From positions 60,620,069 through 60,684,068 of the forward strand of contig NC_060254.1 in the NCBI RefSeq assembly GCF_921293095.1: DNA of 64,000 bases, given 5' to 3'. The notes under the pieces were generated by a model. That model made no database searches and had not been told where the DNA came from. It was given only the letters and a program-made list of their open reading frames with translations. This stretch comes from Ischnura elegans (lineage: Eukaryota > Arthropoda > Insecta > Odonata > Coenagrionidae). This document shows, one piece after another, positions 21,646 through 32,445 of this stretch; positions within the stretch are counted from its first letter, which is position 1, and each line of letters begins with the position of its first letter. Both the position numbers and the translations under genes were made by a program.

Positions 21646-22200
21646 CTTGATTTAATTACACTCATGTTTTACATTTTTATTCGAAAGATATGTAATTATT
21701 TAATCTACATTAAATTTTTAAAATTAAAAAAGAAGAATTATGAGAATTTTTTCAAATTAACCGTTTTAACTCTATATTAACTGTACTCTCCCATCATGGG
21801 TAAAATGCATAAATTAAATTTGATTCAGGAAGTACACTGGTACTGGCATGGAGAGTTATTTACGCCAATACATTAGCAATTTTGCTCTTTACATCAAAAG
21901 CTGCAGTACCGTGCGTACCCACTTGACGGTCGCAGTGCATGAAAACGGGAGGGATGAAGGGAGGCGGACGGAATTCGGCAAAGAGATGGAAGAGGGAGGA
22001 AAAAGTGAAGGGGAGGCTGGATAATCGATTTCCCGGATGTGGAGAGGGCATTGCAGAGGGACGGAAAGGGTGCATATTTACAAGAGCGTAGGGCGTTTCA
22101 TTAGCATAGCACTGTTGTTTCTGGGATGTTGAGAGCGGGCTCACTTCATGGGCAATCGAGTCGCCTCTCCCCGCGGAATTAGTCCGACTCCGTCACCGGA
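21646..22200. other. Non-coding stretch, nothing recognised
   Basis: AT-rich until about 21830, then more balanced DNA with a purine-rich patch at 21940-22040. No supported gene. Confidence 0.4.
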
Positions 22201-22210
22201 CCACGCACAT

Positions 22211-22768
22211 TAGGGCGGATCGGAAAAAATCGATTTTTTTCAAATCCATCTGGCCCAATGAAAAAAAGTTGTGGGACCGATCAAAAATAATCGATCGATT
22301 ACCTTCTACCATCTTCCGATTTATATTATCAAAGATAAATGACCTCCTAGCAGCATACGCGGGATGAATTTTGCTGTATTTGAGGCGTGGGAGGGGTAGA
22401 AGCGAGCGGGGAGGGGAGGGGATCGGCCTGCGGCTCTTGTATCCGCGACGCTGCGTGGGCGTTGGAATATTTTCTTCGCGGGCGCGGACTCAAATTAGGC
22501 ATTTTGTGGCTAAACGGTGGCAGATACGTCAAAATGCACGAAAATTTTGCCCTAGAAGAGCAGTAACTCGGCAAAATGTATAGAAAATGACCATAAAATA
22601 TCATATTTTTCGAATTTCGACCTTCCCCCCCTACATTGCATTTGAGCGAGGGTCAGGGGTTCACCTAGAGGTCTCAAATTTTTCAGGCCTTATTTTTGAT
22701 CGGTCCCACAACTTTTTTTCATTGGGCCAGATGGATTTGAAAAAAATCGATTTTTCCGATCCGCCCTA
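22211..22768. mobile_element. hAT-like MITE with 8-bp target duplication ACGCACAT
   Basis: Ends TAGGGCGGATCGGAAAAAAT and, inverted, ATTTTTCCGATCCGCCCTA-like sequence; the inverted repeats extend about 75 bp (AAATCCATCTGGCCCAATG, GTTGTGGGACCGATCAAAAA). ACGCACAT occurs immediately outside both ends (22203-22210 and 22769-22776). An 8-bp duplication with TAGGG ends is the hAT signature. The 558-bp interior shows no transposase. Confidence 0.92.
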
Positions 22769-22792
22769 ACGCACATAGCTGCTCGCTCAAGT

Positions 22793-23755
22793 CTGAATCA
22801 CACGATCATTTTTTCCGTCCCTCAGAATGATAGACCCAGCAATAGCTTTTAAGTGGGGATGGCCGGATCGGATACCTCGGATCCAAATATCCGCGGATAT
22901 TGCCCTTCATCGGATACATAGGATCCAAAGTCGCGGAAGACATGGGATCTGGATCCAAAATTTTAATTAATAGCTTCAGTGAATGCAACGCCCCATAAGG
23001 GTGGAAAGAGTTCCGATTCTCTCTTCGAATGCGCCGTCGCATGCGATTCTTGTCCTACGGCACTGGTCAGTGGTTTATCCTAAGATTTTTCCTATTTTAG
23101 TTTCCAAACCCAAGCGTGACAGTTCAGGTCCTGAGCTCGTGAAGATGTTTAAAAAAAACAACTTGAAAGCCTATAAAAATGATTTTTAATTTATAAAATA
23201 CTAAAATGTGTATGAAAATCTAAAAAGCATTCCTTCGATTGTACGTATCCATAATATACTTGAATAATTACTTTGTTTAATAGCAGAAATTGTAAGAAAA
23301 TGCATTTGGATCCGAAAATATTCGATCCGAAAGATCCGGCTCCGAAAATCAAGGATCCGATACGAATCCGGATCCGAAAACAAATCCTGGATCCGTCCAT
23401 CCCTACTTTTAAGGGATCAAAGAAATGATCGCTCGACCTATCATTTTCTGAATCACACGGTGTCATTTCCAACCGACCCTTTTTCCATAGATTTTTCGGT
23501 CATTTCCCGTTTTTTTCCAAAAAGGGATGCGATTCAGTTATGGTCTATCGTCATTATGTTCTATCCCACCAACGTTAAGGCCAATTAATGCTGTTTTCGG
23601 GGCTAAGAAAATAAATTTAAAAAAATATTAAATATCTATCCCTCGATCCATCGCGGAATATGATGGCGTGAAAGTGTTATTTTTTCCGCCATCATTTAAG
23701 CGATCGCTTGAGCTGTCCCTCGAAATAGATGGAAAAAAAAGATCGCGTGATTCAT
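22793..23755. mobile_element. Older TIR element (GAATCACACGATC ends), split by a hAT MITE
   Basis: Left GAATCACACGATCATTTTTT and CCGTCCCTC are matched, inverted, by GTCCCTCGAAATAGATGG and AAAAGATCGCGTGATTC at the right. Related internal blocks GAATGATAGACCCAGC and GAATCACACGGTGTCATTT suggest internal repeats. The 552-bp MITE at 22854-23405 lies inside it, so this element is older. No target duplication is clear. Confidence 0.65.
22854..23405. mobile_element. hAT-like MITE with 8-bp target duplication CTTTTAAG
   Basis: Left end TGGGGATGGCCGGATCGGAT, right end rc TAGGGATGGACGGATCCAGG; CTTTTAAG sits directly outside both ends (22846-22853, 23406-23413). The interior is dense in GGATCC and GGATCCGAAAA repeats near the right end (CCGGCTCCGAAAATC, GATCCGGATCCGAAAAC). 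No transposase is visible. Confidence 0.92.
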
Positions 23756-23800
23756 TCGAACCTTCACATTAGCCTAAATTTAGTCGCCTTTGTAACTTAC

Positions 23801-23940
23801 CCACGAGTACGTTTATCTCAAAGGCCCACCATAACTGCACTGGAGAATAATTGTTGGTACCCTGAGGGCATCCATTCAGTTCGTGACCATTCCAAATAAT
23901 CGTAGGAGGAGATGAGAAGGAAGACTAGAGCATTGCTTAC
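23801..23940 (-). CDS. Possible host exon (unidentified), low confidence
   Basis: On the minus strand a long pyrimidine tract ending CTCTCATTTCAG (23941-23960) is a good splice acceptor, and 140 bases later GTGG|GTAAGT (around 23801) is a good donor. From the acceptor one frame reads SNALVFLLISSYDYLEWSRT then EWMPSGYQQLFSS and stops after about 40 codons, consistent with a terminal exon. Another frame in the second half reads WNGHELNGCPQGTNNYSP then VQLWWAFEINVLV right up to the donor. No single frame is open across the full interval. I do not recognise either peptide. This may be a genuine exon, two alternative exons, or chance. Confidence 0.2.
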
Positions 23941-23959
23941 CTGAAATGAGAGAAAAAAA

Positions 23960-25865
23960 CATACAATTAATCCACGAAATAAGTATAAATAAGGTTTTTT
24001 AATACTGTAATGATAAACGCAACACGGTAGTAATATGGAATGCAATTATAGGTTTCTGAACGATTTTTCAACCCCGGGATTGGGCAGTTGCAAAGCCTTA
24101 ACTATAGGAAATGATCGATTCATAGATTTTGCTAAGATAAACAAATATTTTTTGACATTTTAACAGCAATTAAAGTTTTACTTTAATATTGGAGATCAAA
24201 TAAAAGTTTATCACCCCTGATGAAATGATATTTCTTCTGCAGCATTTACGGTTCAATACTAACAAAACAATTCATTCCTAAAAAATATTGCTTATGTACA
24301 CGCCTGACGCGTTCGTGAAACTTGCTTGAGTTGTCTGGGAGTGGAACAGAAATTGTAGTGATGGTATTAGGGTTAATGCTGTTACGGCACAATTTTTATT
24401 TCCTTTTTTTGTATTTTTCTAAAATGTGTAGTCAATAATTTTCACAATAATAATAATAAATGATTATAGATTGCCTTATTAGCATATACAAACTTGGTCC
24501 TTCTAAGCCTTATGGTTTGTCCGAAGGTTCCATTTATCATACACAGTGGCAACATAGAAAACATAGCATTTATATTACATTACAAGTTACAACTTCATAT
24601 CCAAAAACACCATGACATTGCACAGAAATTTTTAGGAGCTTTGAAATAAAAATATGAGAATTTAATATAATTTGTACATACCTATCCGATTAAATTAAGG
24701 AAATTAAAAATTTACCGTTTCAATCATTAACTCTATTCTTTCCCTTTTCTTTTAATATCGGCCAAATATATTAGATTACATAGAGCCTTTGGCATACAAT
24801 TGAAGGTATGACGTACAAAATACTTCAGCAGCCTTTTACCATACATGTTATTGTAAGGATACGTTTTCAACAAAGGACTGTTTCACTTATCCATAGAATG
24901 TGAATGATTACACTCAATTTTGTGCTCTCTTGAAACTGGTTCTCTTCATTTATACTTCCCTAAGTATGACGCTTCAATTTTTGCGTGAGGTACAAAATTA
25001 CGATATAAAATAGTACGGATTTATTCGATAATTCAGCTGGATTTATTTTCGATCAGGTACCCATTAGGATTCCGTATTGAGCCCGCGACTTGTGGGACTG
25101 ACCTTGGGTGAACTTAATTTTTCAGATCGCTCGCCGCGCACTTCCAGCTTTGACGAAGAAAACTCATAAGAGTTAATGGAGGATGCGCTGCGTCGGTTAA
25201 AAGGAGTTTCACTCCAATAATGAACGCACGGGATCGTGAGAGAGAGAAGGGCGATTAGACAGAGCGGGCACAAGGGTGAAACCGACTCTCTCGGTGGGAG
25301 GGACAGAAAAAAGAAAAGAGGAAACCGATGAAGAAACGAGAAAGATGGAGGAAACGCAAAAGCAATTTGCGAAGGAAGAGGAGGAGTGGGGGCGGACGAG
25401 AGGAAAAGGAATAAATAAGAATCCCATTGCGCAAGGAGAGGAAAAAAAAACTTTTTTTTCCGAACTTCTTCATCGTAATTTTGGGTCGTAAAACTCAAGG
25501 ACGGATCCTTCGCGGTCTCCTCTCCACGGTCATTTTACGGATATAGACAAGGGAATGGAATTGGAGAAAAGGTATGGGGCGGAGGGAGAGGGGGGCTGGG
25601 GAGGGGGTGAATTTGAGACAAAAAGGGAGAGGAGGGGTGCGACGAACTGAGACCCCGCCGACGTCGTATCCTTGAAAATCCCTCGATGCTTTCATATTCC
25701 CCCCCACGATAAAGTACGCGTCCCCCTTATTAGATTTTAATCGCATGAAACCAAGAAAGAGGGAAAAAATATAAAACGCATTTCATAAGTGCACGTTTGT
25801 CCTAAAAATTAGATCATGCCATGCACTTTTTTTACTGTAATCCATACGAGTAAGCATTAAAGAAA
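23960..25865. other. Non-coding stretch; polypurine island at 25.2-25.65 kb
   Basis: AT-rich and featureless to 25.06 kb. From about 25230 to 25650 the plus strand is strongly purine-rich with overlapping open frames on both strands, resembling the 4.3, 8.3, 31.7 and 52.3 kb islands. No gene recognised. Confidence 0.4.
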
Positions 25866-25869
25866 AAAG

Positions 25870-26361
25870 TTATTAATATTATTTCATGCATTATACGTAT
25901 AGTATTAATGTATGATTTCATTGACTTATGATATTAATAATAATTTACTCGTATGTAGAAGTACCAGAAGCAGGCGAAATGTAGTAGAATGACAGAAAGT
26001 ATTAAAAAAATAGAGATACCATTTTTCCACGGGTTTATTTAGAGTACGACGCGTTTCAACCGTTAGGTCATAATCAAGTACAATTATAGTATTTGATAAT
26101 GTATTACACTTGATTGACTATATTAGATACCTATGCAATACAATTATTGTCCTTGATAATGACCTGACGGTTGAATCGCGTCGTACTCTAAATAAAACTG
26201 TGGAAAAATGCTATCTCTATTTTCTTTAATACTTACTGTCATTCTACTACATTTCGCCAGCTTCTGTAACTTTTACATACGAGTAAATTATTATTAATAT
26301 CATAAGTTAATGAAATCATACATTAATAATATACGTATAATGCATGTAATAATATTAATAA
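25870..26361. repeat. Long CGAAAC-motif palindrome (arms about 215 bp)
   Basis: The two arms run from TTATTAATATTATTTCATGC to the matching GCATGTAATAATATTAATAA. They share, inverted, ACTCGTATGTAGAAG, GGCGAAATGTAGTAGAATGA, TTTATTTAGAGTACGACGCG and TTGAAACGCGTCGTAC (rc form). The motif near the centre is TTGATAATGACC - CGGTTGAATCGCGTCGTACT. Arms are about 90% alike by eye. Confidence 0.88.
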
Positions 26362-26885
26362 CATAATGGTAACTATTATTGCACTAAGCACAATATTCAA
26401 ATACGTAAAATATTTGCAAAATGTTTGGTTTTTGTACATAACAGCTCAGACGAACTATTTCAGAAACGCAAAAAATTGCATCGTTTCACTTTAGCAAAAG
26501 CTTCCGTAAAAACTTGTATGTTGACATCTTGTGCAAAGTTCATGAATCATGTTAAAATGTTGCAAATACAACCTTAAGTGTTTAAAGCGTCACGTACATT
26601 GAGAAAGCAGATTTTTTCCTCAATAATGACTAAACATGATAACATAAATAACTGACAACCATTCAATTGCATCACTAAAAACGGTGACGCCCCTTAAAAC
26701 AACAAGCTAGCATATGAAATTATTTTTAAGCTGTTCAGTAAGTGCTCGTGAACCAACTAGCATTGACAAAAGAATTTTATTTTAAAAACGCACCCCTAGC
26801 GCGGCCTGTAAAAAGATGCTTTTGCATATGTAAGGGGAGAAATAAGTTCAACAGATTCAGGCTTCAATTGGTGGAAGTTAGACAT
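26362..26885. other. AT-rich non-coding stretch, nothing recognised
   Basis: No supported gene or repeat seen between two palindromic elements. Confidence 0.45.
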
Positions 26886-26887
26886 AT

Positions 26888-27080
26888 TTAAATAAATAAA
26901 AGATTGTAGCACTTTCCACAAAATGTTTTACTGCGTACAACGCGTTTCGGCTCACTGAGCCATCATCTGGTACACGAGTCTTACAAGGTCTTGTACCAGA
27001 TGATGGCTCAGTGAGCCGAAGCGCGTTGTACGCAGTAAAAAGTTTTGAGGAAAGTGCTACGATCTTTTATTTATTTAAAA
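26888..27080. repeat. CGAAAC-motif palindrome, nearly perfect (arms about 90 bp)
   Basis: Left arm AAATAAATAAAAGATTGTAG, CACTTTCC, TTTTACTGCGTACAACGCG, TTTCGGCTCACTGAGCC, ATCATCTGGTAC; the right arm is the reverse complement with few changes. On the plus strand the motif is AGATGATGGCTCAGTGAGCC then GAAGCGCGTTGTACGCAG. Confidence 0.92.
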
Positions 27081-27463
27081 AGGGGATACATTATGATGAA
27101 GTAGAAGAGGGGTTATGAGAATTGAAGAACACGCAAAAACTTCTTTCTCTGGGAAACAAGATGCTCCAACTCGGCCGTGGGATCGACGATGCCCGCGCAA
27201 TGATACCGTACTCGGCGAATGATGCAGCCGCAAATCCATTTAGAGAAGAGACCGCCACCCCGTTCCACCCTCCTACCACACCCTCCCTTTAGACTTCCGC
27301 GGGAGAGGAGGACAAAGAATGGGAAAGAAGTAAGGGAGAGGGAAGAACAGTGGAATTATACTTACTCATCCAGGGATCGTTCTAATAACTACTTGTTATT
27401 GATTTAAGTACTTCTTATTTATTACCTGCTAACTTCAGGATTTATTTTGTGAAACCTCTCCAT

Positions 27464-27635
27464 ATTGGAAATACAGGAATAAAACTTTGTAAGGTTCATT
27501 GTTATATTAATATGGGCACGACCCGGGTTTCGTAACGTAGTTACACCTGAAGATGTAACTACTTTACCAAACCCGGCTCGTGCCCATATTAATGTAATAG
27601 TGAACCTTACAAAGTTTTATTCCTTTATTTCCAAT
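27464..27635. repeat. CGAAAC-motif palindrome (arms about 80 bp)
   Basis: Left arm TTGGAAATACAGGAATAAAA, CTTTGTAAGGTTCA, ATATTAATATGGGCACGACC, CGGGTTTCGTAACGTAGTTA; the right arm is its reverse complement. The centre reads CACCTGAAGATGTAACTAC, and the left-arm complement gives GTTACGAAACCCGGGTCGTG. Confidence 0.92.
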
Positions 27636-27724
27636 TCCAATTTATTGTTTCTGTTGTTGTTGCTTTCTTCATTTGATCAGTATTTTAAGATGGTGTTATC
27701 TGCAGGAAATGAATAATTACGTAA

Positions 27725-27870
27725 ATATTGAGCATGTTCGTAAAATACGGGACTTTTACATTTCACGTGTATGGAGGGTACGATATTCAATTTTTTTATT
27801 ATGCTGGTATACATGCCCCTGAACATGATAAAAATTTCAGCTGTGTTTATAAATATATAACTAAAGACCC
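27725..27870 (+). pseudogene. Fragment resembling the 5' end of the mariner at 28.0 kb
   Basis: GGTATACATGCCCCTGAAC and TGATAAAAATTTCAGCTGTG parallel GGTGTACATGCCTCTGAAA and TGATAATATTTTCAGCTGTA in the 5' untranslated part of the neighbouring mariner. Only this part is recognisable. Confidence 0.55.
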
Positions 27871-28024
27871 GGCCGAGATACTACAATAAAATATACAATG
27901 GCCAATAAAATACCTCATCTATGTGTGATACAGGCAATTAACAAAGTAAAAGGACGAAATGTTTACGATGACGCTACAATAAATAAATACAATCCTTTTG
28001 CAACTTGCTTTCCGTGATATAAAA

Positions 28025-28578
28025 GGTGTGTTCAGAAAATAATGGGAATTTTTAAATTTCGATGTTTTGTAGAGTCCGATCGCCAATTCTTTTTAATAAT
28101 ACGTTGGTGTACATGCCTCTGAAATATGATAATATTTTCAGCTGTATTCATTAATTAATTACATTGGCTGTGCCAGCCGCTGAGGTTGGACGTGGTTTTA
28201 TGGGCAGTACGATTTTCGTTTGTTAAAAGAAATGGACAAAAGAGTCTGTATAAAAGTTTTGCGTAAAAAATGAAACAAAGTGTTAAAAAAGTGTGTTAAA
28301 TGTTATAAAATTACCTACATTGAGTGTGCAATTAATAAAACAATAAATTACGAGTGGTATAAGGTTTCCAAGATGGTAATGACGACATTGAAAATGACGA
28401 AAGTCACAGCACATCAACGACCAAGATGAAAACGTGGAGAAAGTTAAAGCAATGGTTATGAACTAGTAACCTAGTGAATACCTTATGGGAACTATTTTGA
28501 AGGTGAAAATATTATTGTAGACAAATAAATATTTTTTTTTCAAAAACATAAAATTCCCGCTTTTTTTCTTAACTCACC
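28025..28578 (+). mobile_element. mariner (Tc1/mariner superfamily), internally deleted and dead
   Basis: Terminal repeats GGTGTGTTCAGAAAATAATG and, inverted, GGTGAGTTAAGAAAAAAAGC identify the ends, with TA outside the right end. Inside, degenerate mariner transposase sequence begins with an RVCIKVLRKK-like block, stop codons, and NYEWYKVSK (the N-terminal helix-turn-helix region, which in this family precedes a D/E-rich stretch and HQRP). It then jumps, after a VKAMV-like stretch, to YFEGENIIVDK and a stop, which is the C-terminus. The whole DDD catalytic domain is missing, so about 250 codons were lost. The length of 554 bp compares with about 1.3 kb for a full element. Confidence 0.9.
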
Positions 28579-28975
28579 TAGTAATAAGGGTTGGGGTGGG
28601 GGTGGAAGAAACCGGAGAGGGAAACAGAAAAAAACGGATTTCCACGGCGTAATAAGTGTGCATAAATTGGATTACAACAAGGGTCGGGGGAGAGAAATGA
28701 GATAGAGGAGCAGAGAAGACCCCTGGAAGTGAAGCGAACACTGAACGACAGGATTAAAGGAAGAATACAAAGGGATTCGCCGATGTTGACTCCACCACGC
28801 GATGCTGCAAGCCACTTATCAACACTCATGCGCGATGTCACATACATTCGTCATAAACTTTTAATATTTTATTTTCTCTGAGGTCGATCGCTGTTTTACA
28901 AATTAATAATTATTTTGGATATTTATTATAGGTCTTTTAAGTTTTCCCGACGTATTAGGTGCAGAAAAGTTTCTC
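28579..28975. other. Non-coding stretch, nothing recognised
   Basis: Purine-rich on the plus strand at 28590-28770. No supported gene. Confidence 0.45.
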
Positions 28976-29062
28976 GGGTTTTCCACCGGTTGATGTCGTC
29001 CATGTCTCCCGACGTTTCGATCCGCGACTTGCTGATGATCCTCAGGGGATCTTCCGAATGCC
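28976..29062 (-). repeat. CGAAAC-motif half-palindrome
   Basis: The minus strand reads CCCTGAGGATCATCAGCAAG, CGCGGATCGAAACGTCGG and GAGACATGGACGACATC. This is the same CTGA-GAT - hairpin - GATCGAAACG layout as the palindromes, but only one arm is present. Confidence 0.7.
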
Positions 29063-29477
29063 GTTCTTCGAAATTTGACCACTATATCTACACATTATTA
29101 TAGGTACTTTAAAGAAGTTAATATTCTTTGCCAAAATTTCGGAACCGTACTCGATGCTACAAAAAGAGCATTTGAGGGTACAATAAAATCTTCATGCAGC
29201 AAACAAAAATAGCATGCACAGTCGATTTCCAGTAGCTTTATAAGCCCCTGGAAATGGAAAAATTACAATGGTCAGAAATATCTGCATGGAATTTATTAGA
29301 GCACCACGGACCACGTCGGTCAACTCCAAGAGCAAAAACACAAAATTTTGTGTGCTGGAGTCATATCTATCAGTATAGCAGTGGTAGTAATCTCAAAAGC
29401 AAATTAAGTAGGTGTGTATCCCAACGCAAGGCGTGCGTAATAGTACAAACCCTCAGAGGACACTTCATTCCATCTAG

Positions 29478-29680
29478 GCCGGTCGGATATTTTTTTTGAG
29501 TCCCCGCCAGCCACACAAGAGATCGCGGGTTCGAGTCCCGCATGGGTAGGTTTCCCCAACCCAAGACATGCGTGTTCGAGTGCGTGTAATTTTTTAACTT
29601 GCTGAATACCCCAACATAAAATGGCCAATATGAACTGTAGTCGTTGATTTGAGAGTAAAGTTAAATTAAATTTCAAGAAA
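29478..29680 (+). repeat. tRNA-derived SINE (SINE-1, copy 2)
   Basis: GTCCCCGCCAGCCACAC, then the B box CGGGTTCGAGTCCCGC, then TTGCTGAATACCCCAACAT and AAAATGGCC. Order and sequence match SINE-1 copy 1. The A-box area is degraded. Confidence 0.85.
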
Positions 29681-32040
29681 AAAGCGAAAGATTTTAACAA
29701 CTAGTACACGGCTATAATACACCAACCCAGTGGACACGACGCATCCTCTTAAGAAAGAACGTTATAACATTAAAAACTTTGAATATTAAATTAAATACTT
29801 TTACTGCAAGCAATTAAAACTATGAAATAGTAAACAGCTCTATGAGGTCGTAAGCGAAATATTCATGAAATTATATAACCAGTACATCGTCTTCGGTGTT
29901 AGCTAACGACGCACTGCCTCGATACTAATCAGTCTTATCGACCGTTGCCGAAAAATTCACAGATGAGGCCGACGACCGCATAGAGGAGACGGCACCATTT
30001 GAAAGAAAGAATGATCAACATAATGACCAAACGACCAGACGACGAGGATTCTCAAGAATTTATCCTGTTTGTCCACGACGAGATAAGTGTTCAGCCAAAG
30101 AGGGCAACAGACTTTGGGTCATAGAAATCTTAGAGAAAGCCATCAAAAATGAACCCGAAACACCAACAATGCAATACACCAGAAAAATTCCTACTCTTGA
30201 ATCAATCAATGCACTTACTGCTTGAACAGCATCCGAAAAGAATGGATTACGAGGGAAATCGAGACAGGCTATACATAAACTTAGCTCAGTCCTTCAACCT
30301 AAAGGTTGCTTTGGATAGGCGAGGGTACGGCTCCCCCGGGTTAAGACCAGGATTAAGGTTGCAGAATAGGGAGGCAGCTCCTTTCCTTAGGCCACGCTGC
30401 ACTCACAGGGTGTTCGTTCAGGACTATTCGAAGGTCATACCCACTATTTGAGCCCTGATTTCAGTCAGGAGCCAAGCACTCTACTCCATAATTGGCAAAG
30501 GACCGTCTCAAACACCTGGAGATTATTACCAGATTTAAAACGTGTATGTGTAAAAATAAGATATTTATTATGTACTTTTCTAACCTGTTAACGGAAACAT
30601 TCGAAAATAATTTTAACAAACATTTGTCATCCCTAGCAATAATTAGAGGAAGATAAGTTAAGAAACAATTGATTTCATTCCAGGCACGTTGAATACGTTA
30701 AATTAAGGCCACACAAGGGAATAGACATCGACAAAAGAATACGATAGAAATTAACAAACACTTTTTAACGCTAAATTTCACGAGCTTTCTCAGACTACTT
30801 GACTGCATACCAACGGTGAGTCAAACTATAAATACACGCGGACAGAACGCTTTCTCGGGAAAGGAATAATTTTCCACAATGAGGGATTCACTCCAGCGTT
30901 TCACCACAAAGACGCTCAATGAAACGACGACAAATCCGGGAACGACAACGAACTCTTGTCCGTACTGTTGGGAAAAACAAACAAAACTGATGAAAGAGAT
31001 GAGATTTTTCCAGGAATACAACAAGAGGAAAATCAAAACTGCCTCTCTCAGTGGAGGAGGCGAGGAGAGTTTCCAAAAAGGAAAGATTCCTGAGGGCCTG
31101 AATGAGGAAAATCAGATTTGATAACAGAAGAAGCCACGAGGAAGGATTTCATTGAGTGATAGAGCTTGTAAACTCACATTTATATCCTACAGGGACTATT
31201 CGGATGCACCAGAAAACTTAACGACATCATTTTGACATAATTACTCACAATATTCCACGATTATAAAATTTATTACGACCTAGGTTACAATGTTACCTAA
31301 TTATTTTCAAACTAAATCATTTTTCCTACGTTATCTTAAAAGACTAAACATATTTTTTCGAACATTTTCCATTATTAGTCCCGCCTGGATAGACTTCACC
31401 TTCCAGGAAATGGGTGTGTGTGATCGTCTGTTGTTGATTGTTTAATTTCCAGATGTAAAGGCGGGAGTAATTGAAAGAAAAAAGTAAAATAATTTTACCA
31501 TATTTCAATTTAAAATTTTATTTTCTTTTTCATTACAAAATAGTCTGATCTAACGTGTACTTCAAATTACACTGCTTTTTTAAAGTCCAAAATAAAGAAA
31601 GGAAAAAAATAAATATAATTTAAATAATGAGTAAGATAAAAATTCGCGTGCAAAGAAGTAGAAGAAAAAAGGAGCGAGCGAAACTAACAAACAAGCCTCT
31701 TCAGCCCAATGGAAACGAAGCAAAAAGAAACAAAAGACGCCGATGCATGAGTCGACAAAAGAGGAGGTTCGCGAAGAGCGAAAATTTTTCGGGAGAGACT
31801 CCCGCAATCAGGTCGCAAAAACGGACGTATATATATATTTTTTTTTCATTCGAGGCCACCGCATTCCACAGCGTTCTCCCTACTCCCACAATTCCAAAAC
31901 ACCACCCTCTGCGTCTCACGACCGTCCCCCTAACACACACGAGCCGGCGGGAATTGAAAGGAAGACAAGAGGAAAAAACATCTTGAAGAGAGAAGAAAAA
32001 AAAGTGATTCTTCCCTTTCTCCCCGTGCAAGAGCATGAGT
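29681..32040. other. Non-coding stretch, nothing firmly recognised
   Basis: A 100-codon frame at 30149-30451 matches no family. Polypurine DNA appears at 31640-31760. The stretch 30310-30490 has a tRNA/SINE-like texture (GGTTAAGACCAGGATTAAGG) but no second copy in the window. Confidence 0.4.
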
Positions 32041-32070
32041 GGTTAGGAATGAGCGAATGATGAAACTGGA

Positions 32071-32094
32071 GAGAGAGAGAGAGAGAGAGAGATG
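32071..32094 (+). repeat. (GA)n microsatellite
   Basis: About twelve uninterrupted GA units. Confidence 0.95.
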
Positions 32095-32214
32095 GTTCCG
32101 TCAAACGGGATACTTTCGCATTCCTATCCCTCCCGTTCCCTCGGGCGCCCGCAAAGGTAGAACCTGCGCTGAGAGAAACGCACAAAATATAGCGTCAAAA
32201 GCTCTCCGGAGTGC

Positions 32215-32290
32215 TACCGGGTCAGGAAGTGGAATAACGTTTCGGTGTCCGACCCGGCCGTCATCTTCAGGACTGACAGTGGACGACTGA
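32215..32290 (-). repeat. CGAAAC-motif half-palindrome
   Basis: The minus strand reads CAGTCCTGAAGATGACGGCC, GGGTCGGACACCGAAACG, TTATTCCACTTCCTGACCC. CTGAAGA and CCGAAACG are separated by a G/C-rich hairpin-forming stretch, as in the other family members. Confidence 0.8.
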
Positions 32291-32300
32291 CAGTACCACC

Positions 32301-32436
32301 CAGAAGCGGATCCAGGATGGGGTAAACTCCCAGCAGTAGTGGGGGTCCAAAAAAAATTGCAATTCTATCTAATGCGAATTGGATATCTAAGGAGGGGGCA
32401 ACAGCTCTCTTAGACCCCCCCATAGATCCGCCACTG
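32301..32436. mobile_element. hAT-like MITE (136 bp), near-perfect 8-bp target duplication
   Basis: Ends CAGAAGCGGATCCAGGATGG and, inverted, CAGTGGCGGATCTATGGGGG. GTACCACC precedes and GTACCAAC follows (7 of 8 identical), as expected for a slightly aged hAT duplication. Confidence 0.85.
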
Positions 32437-32445
32437 GTACCAACA

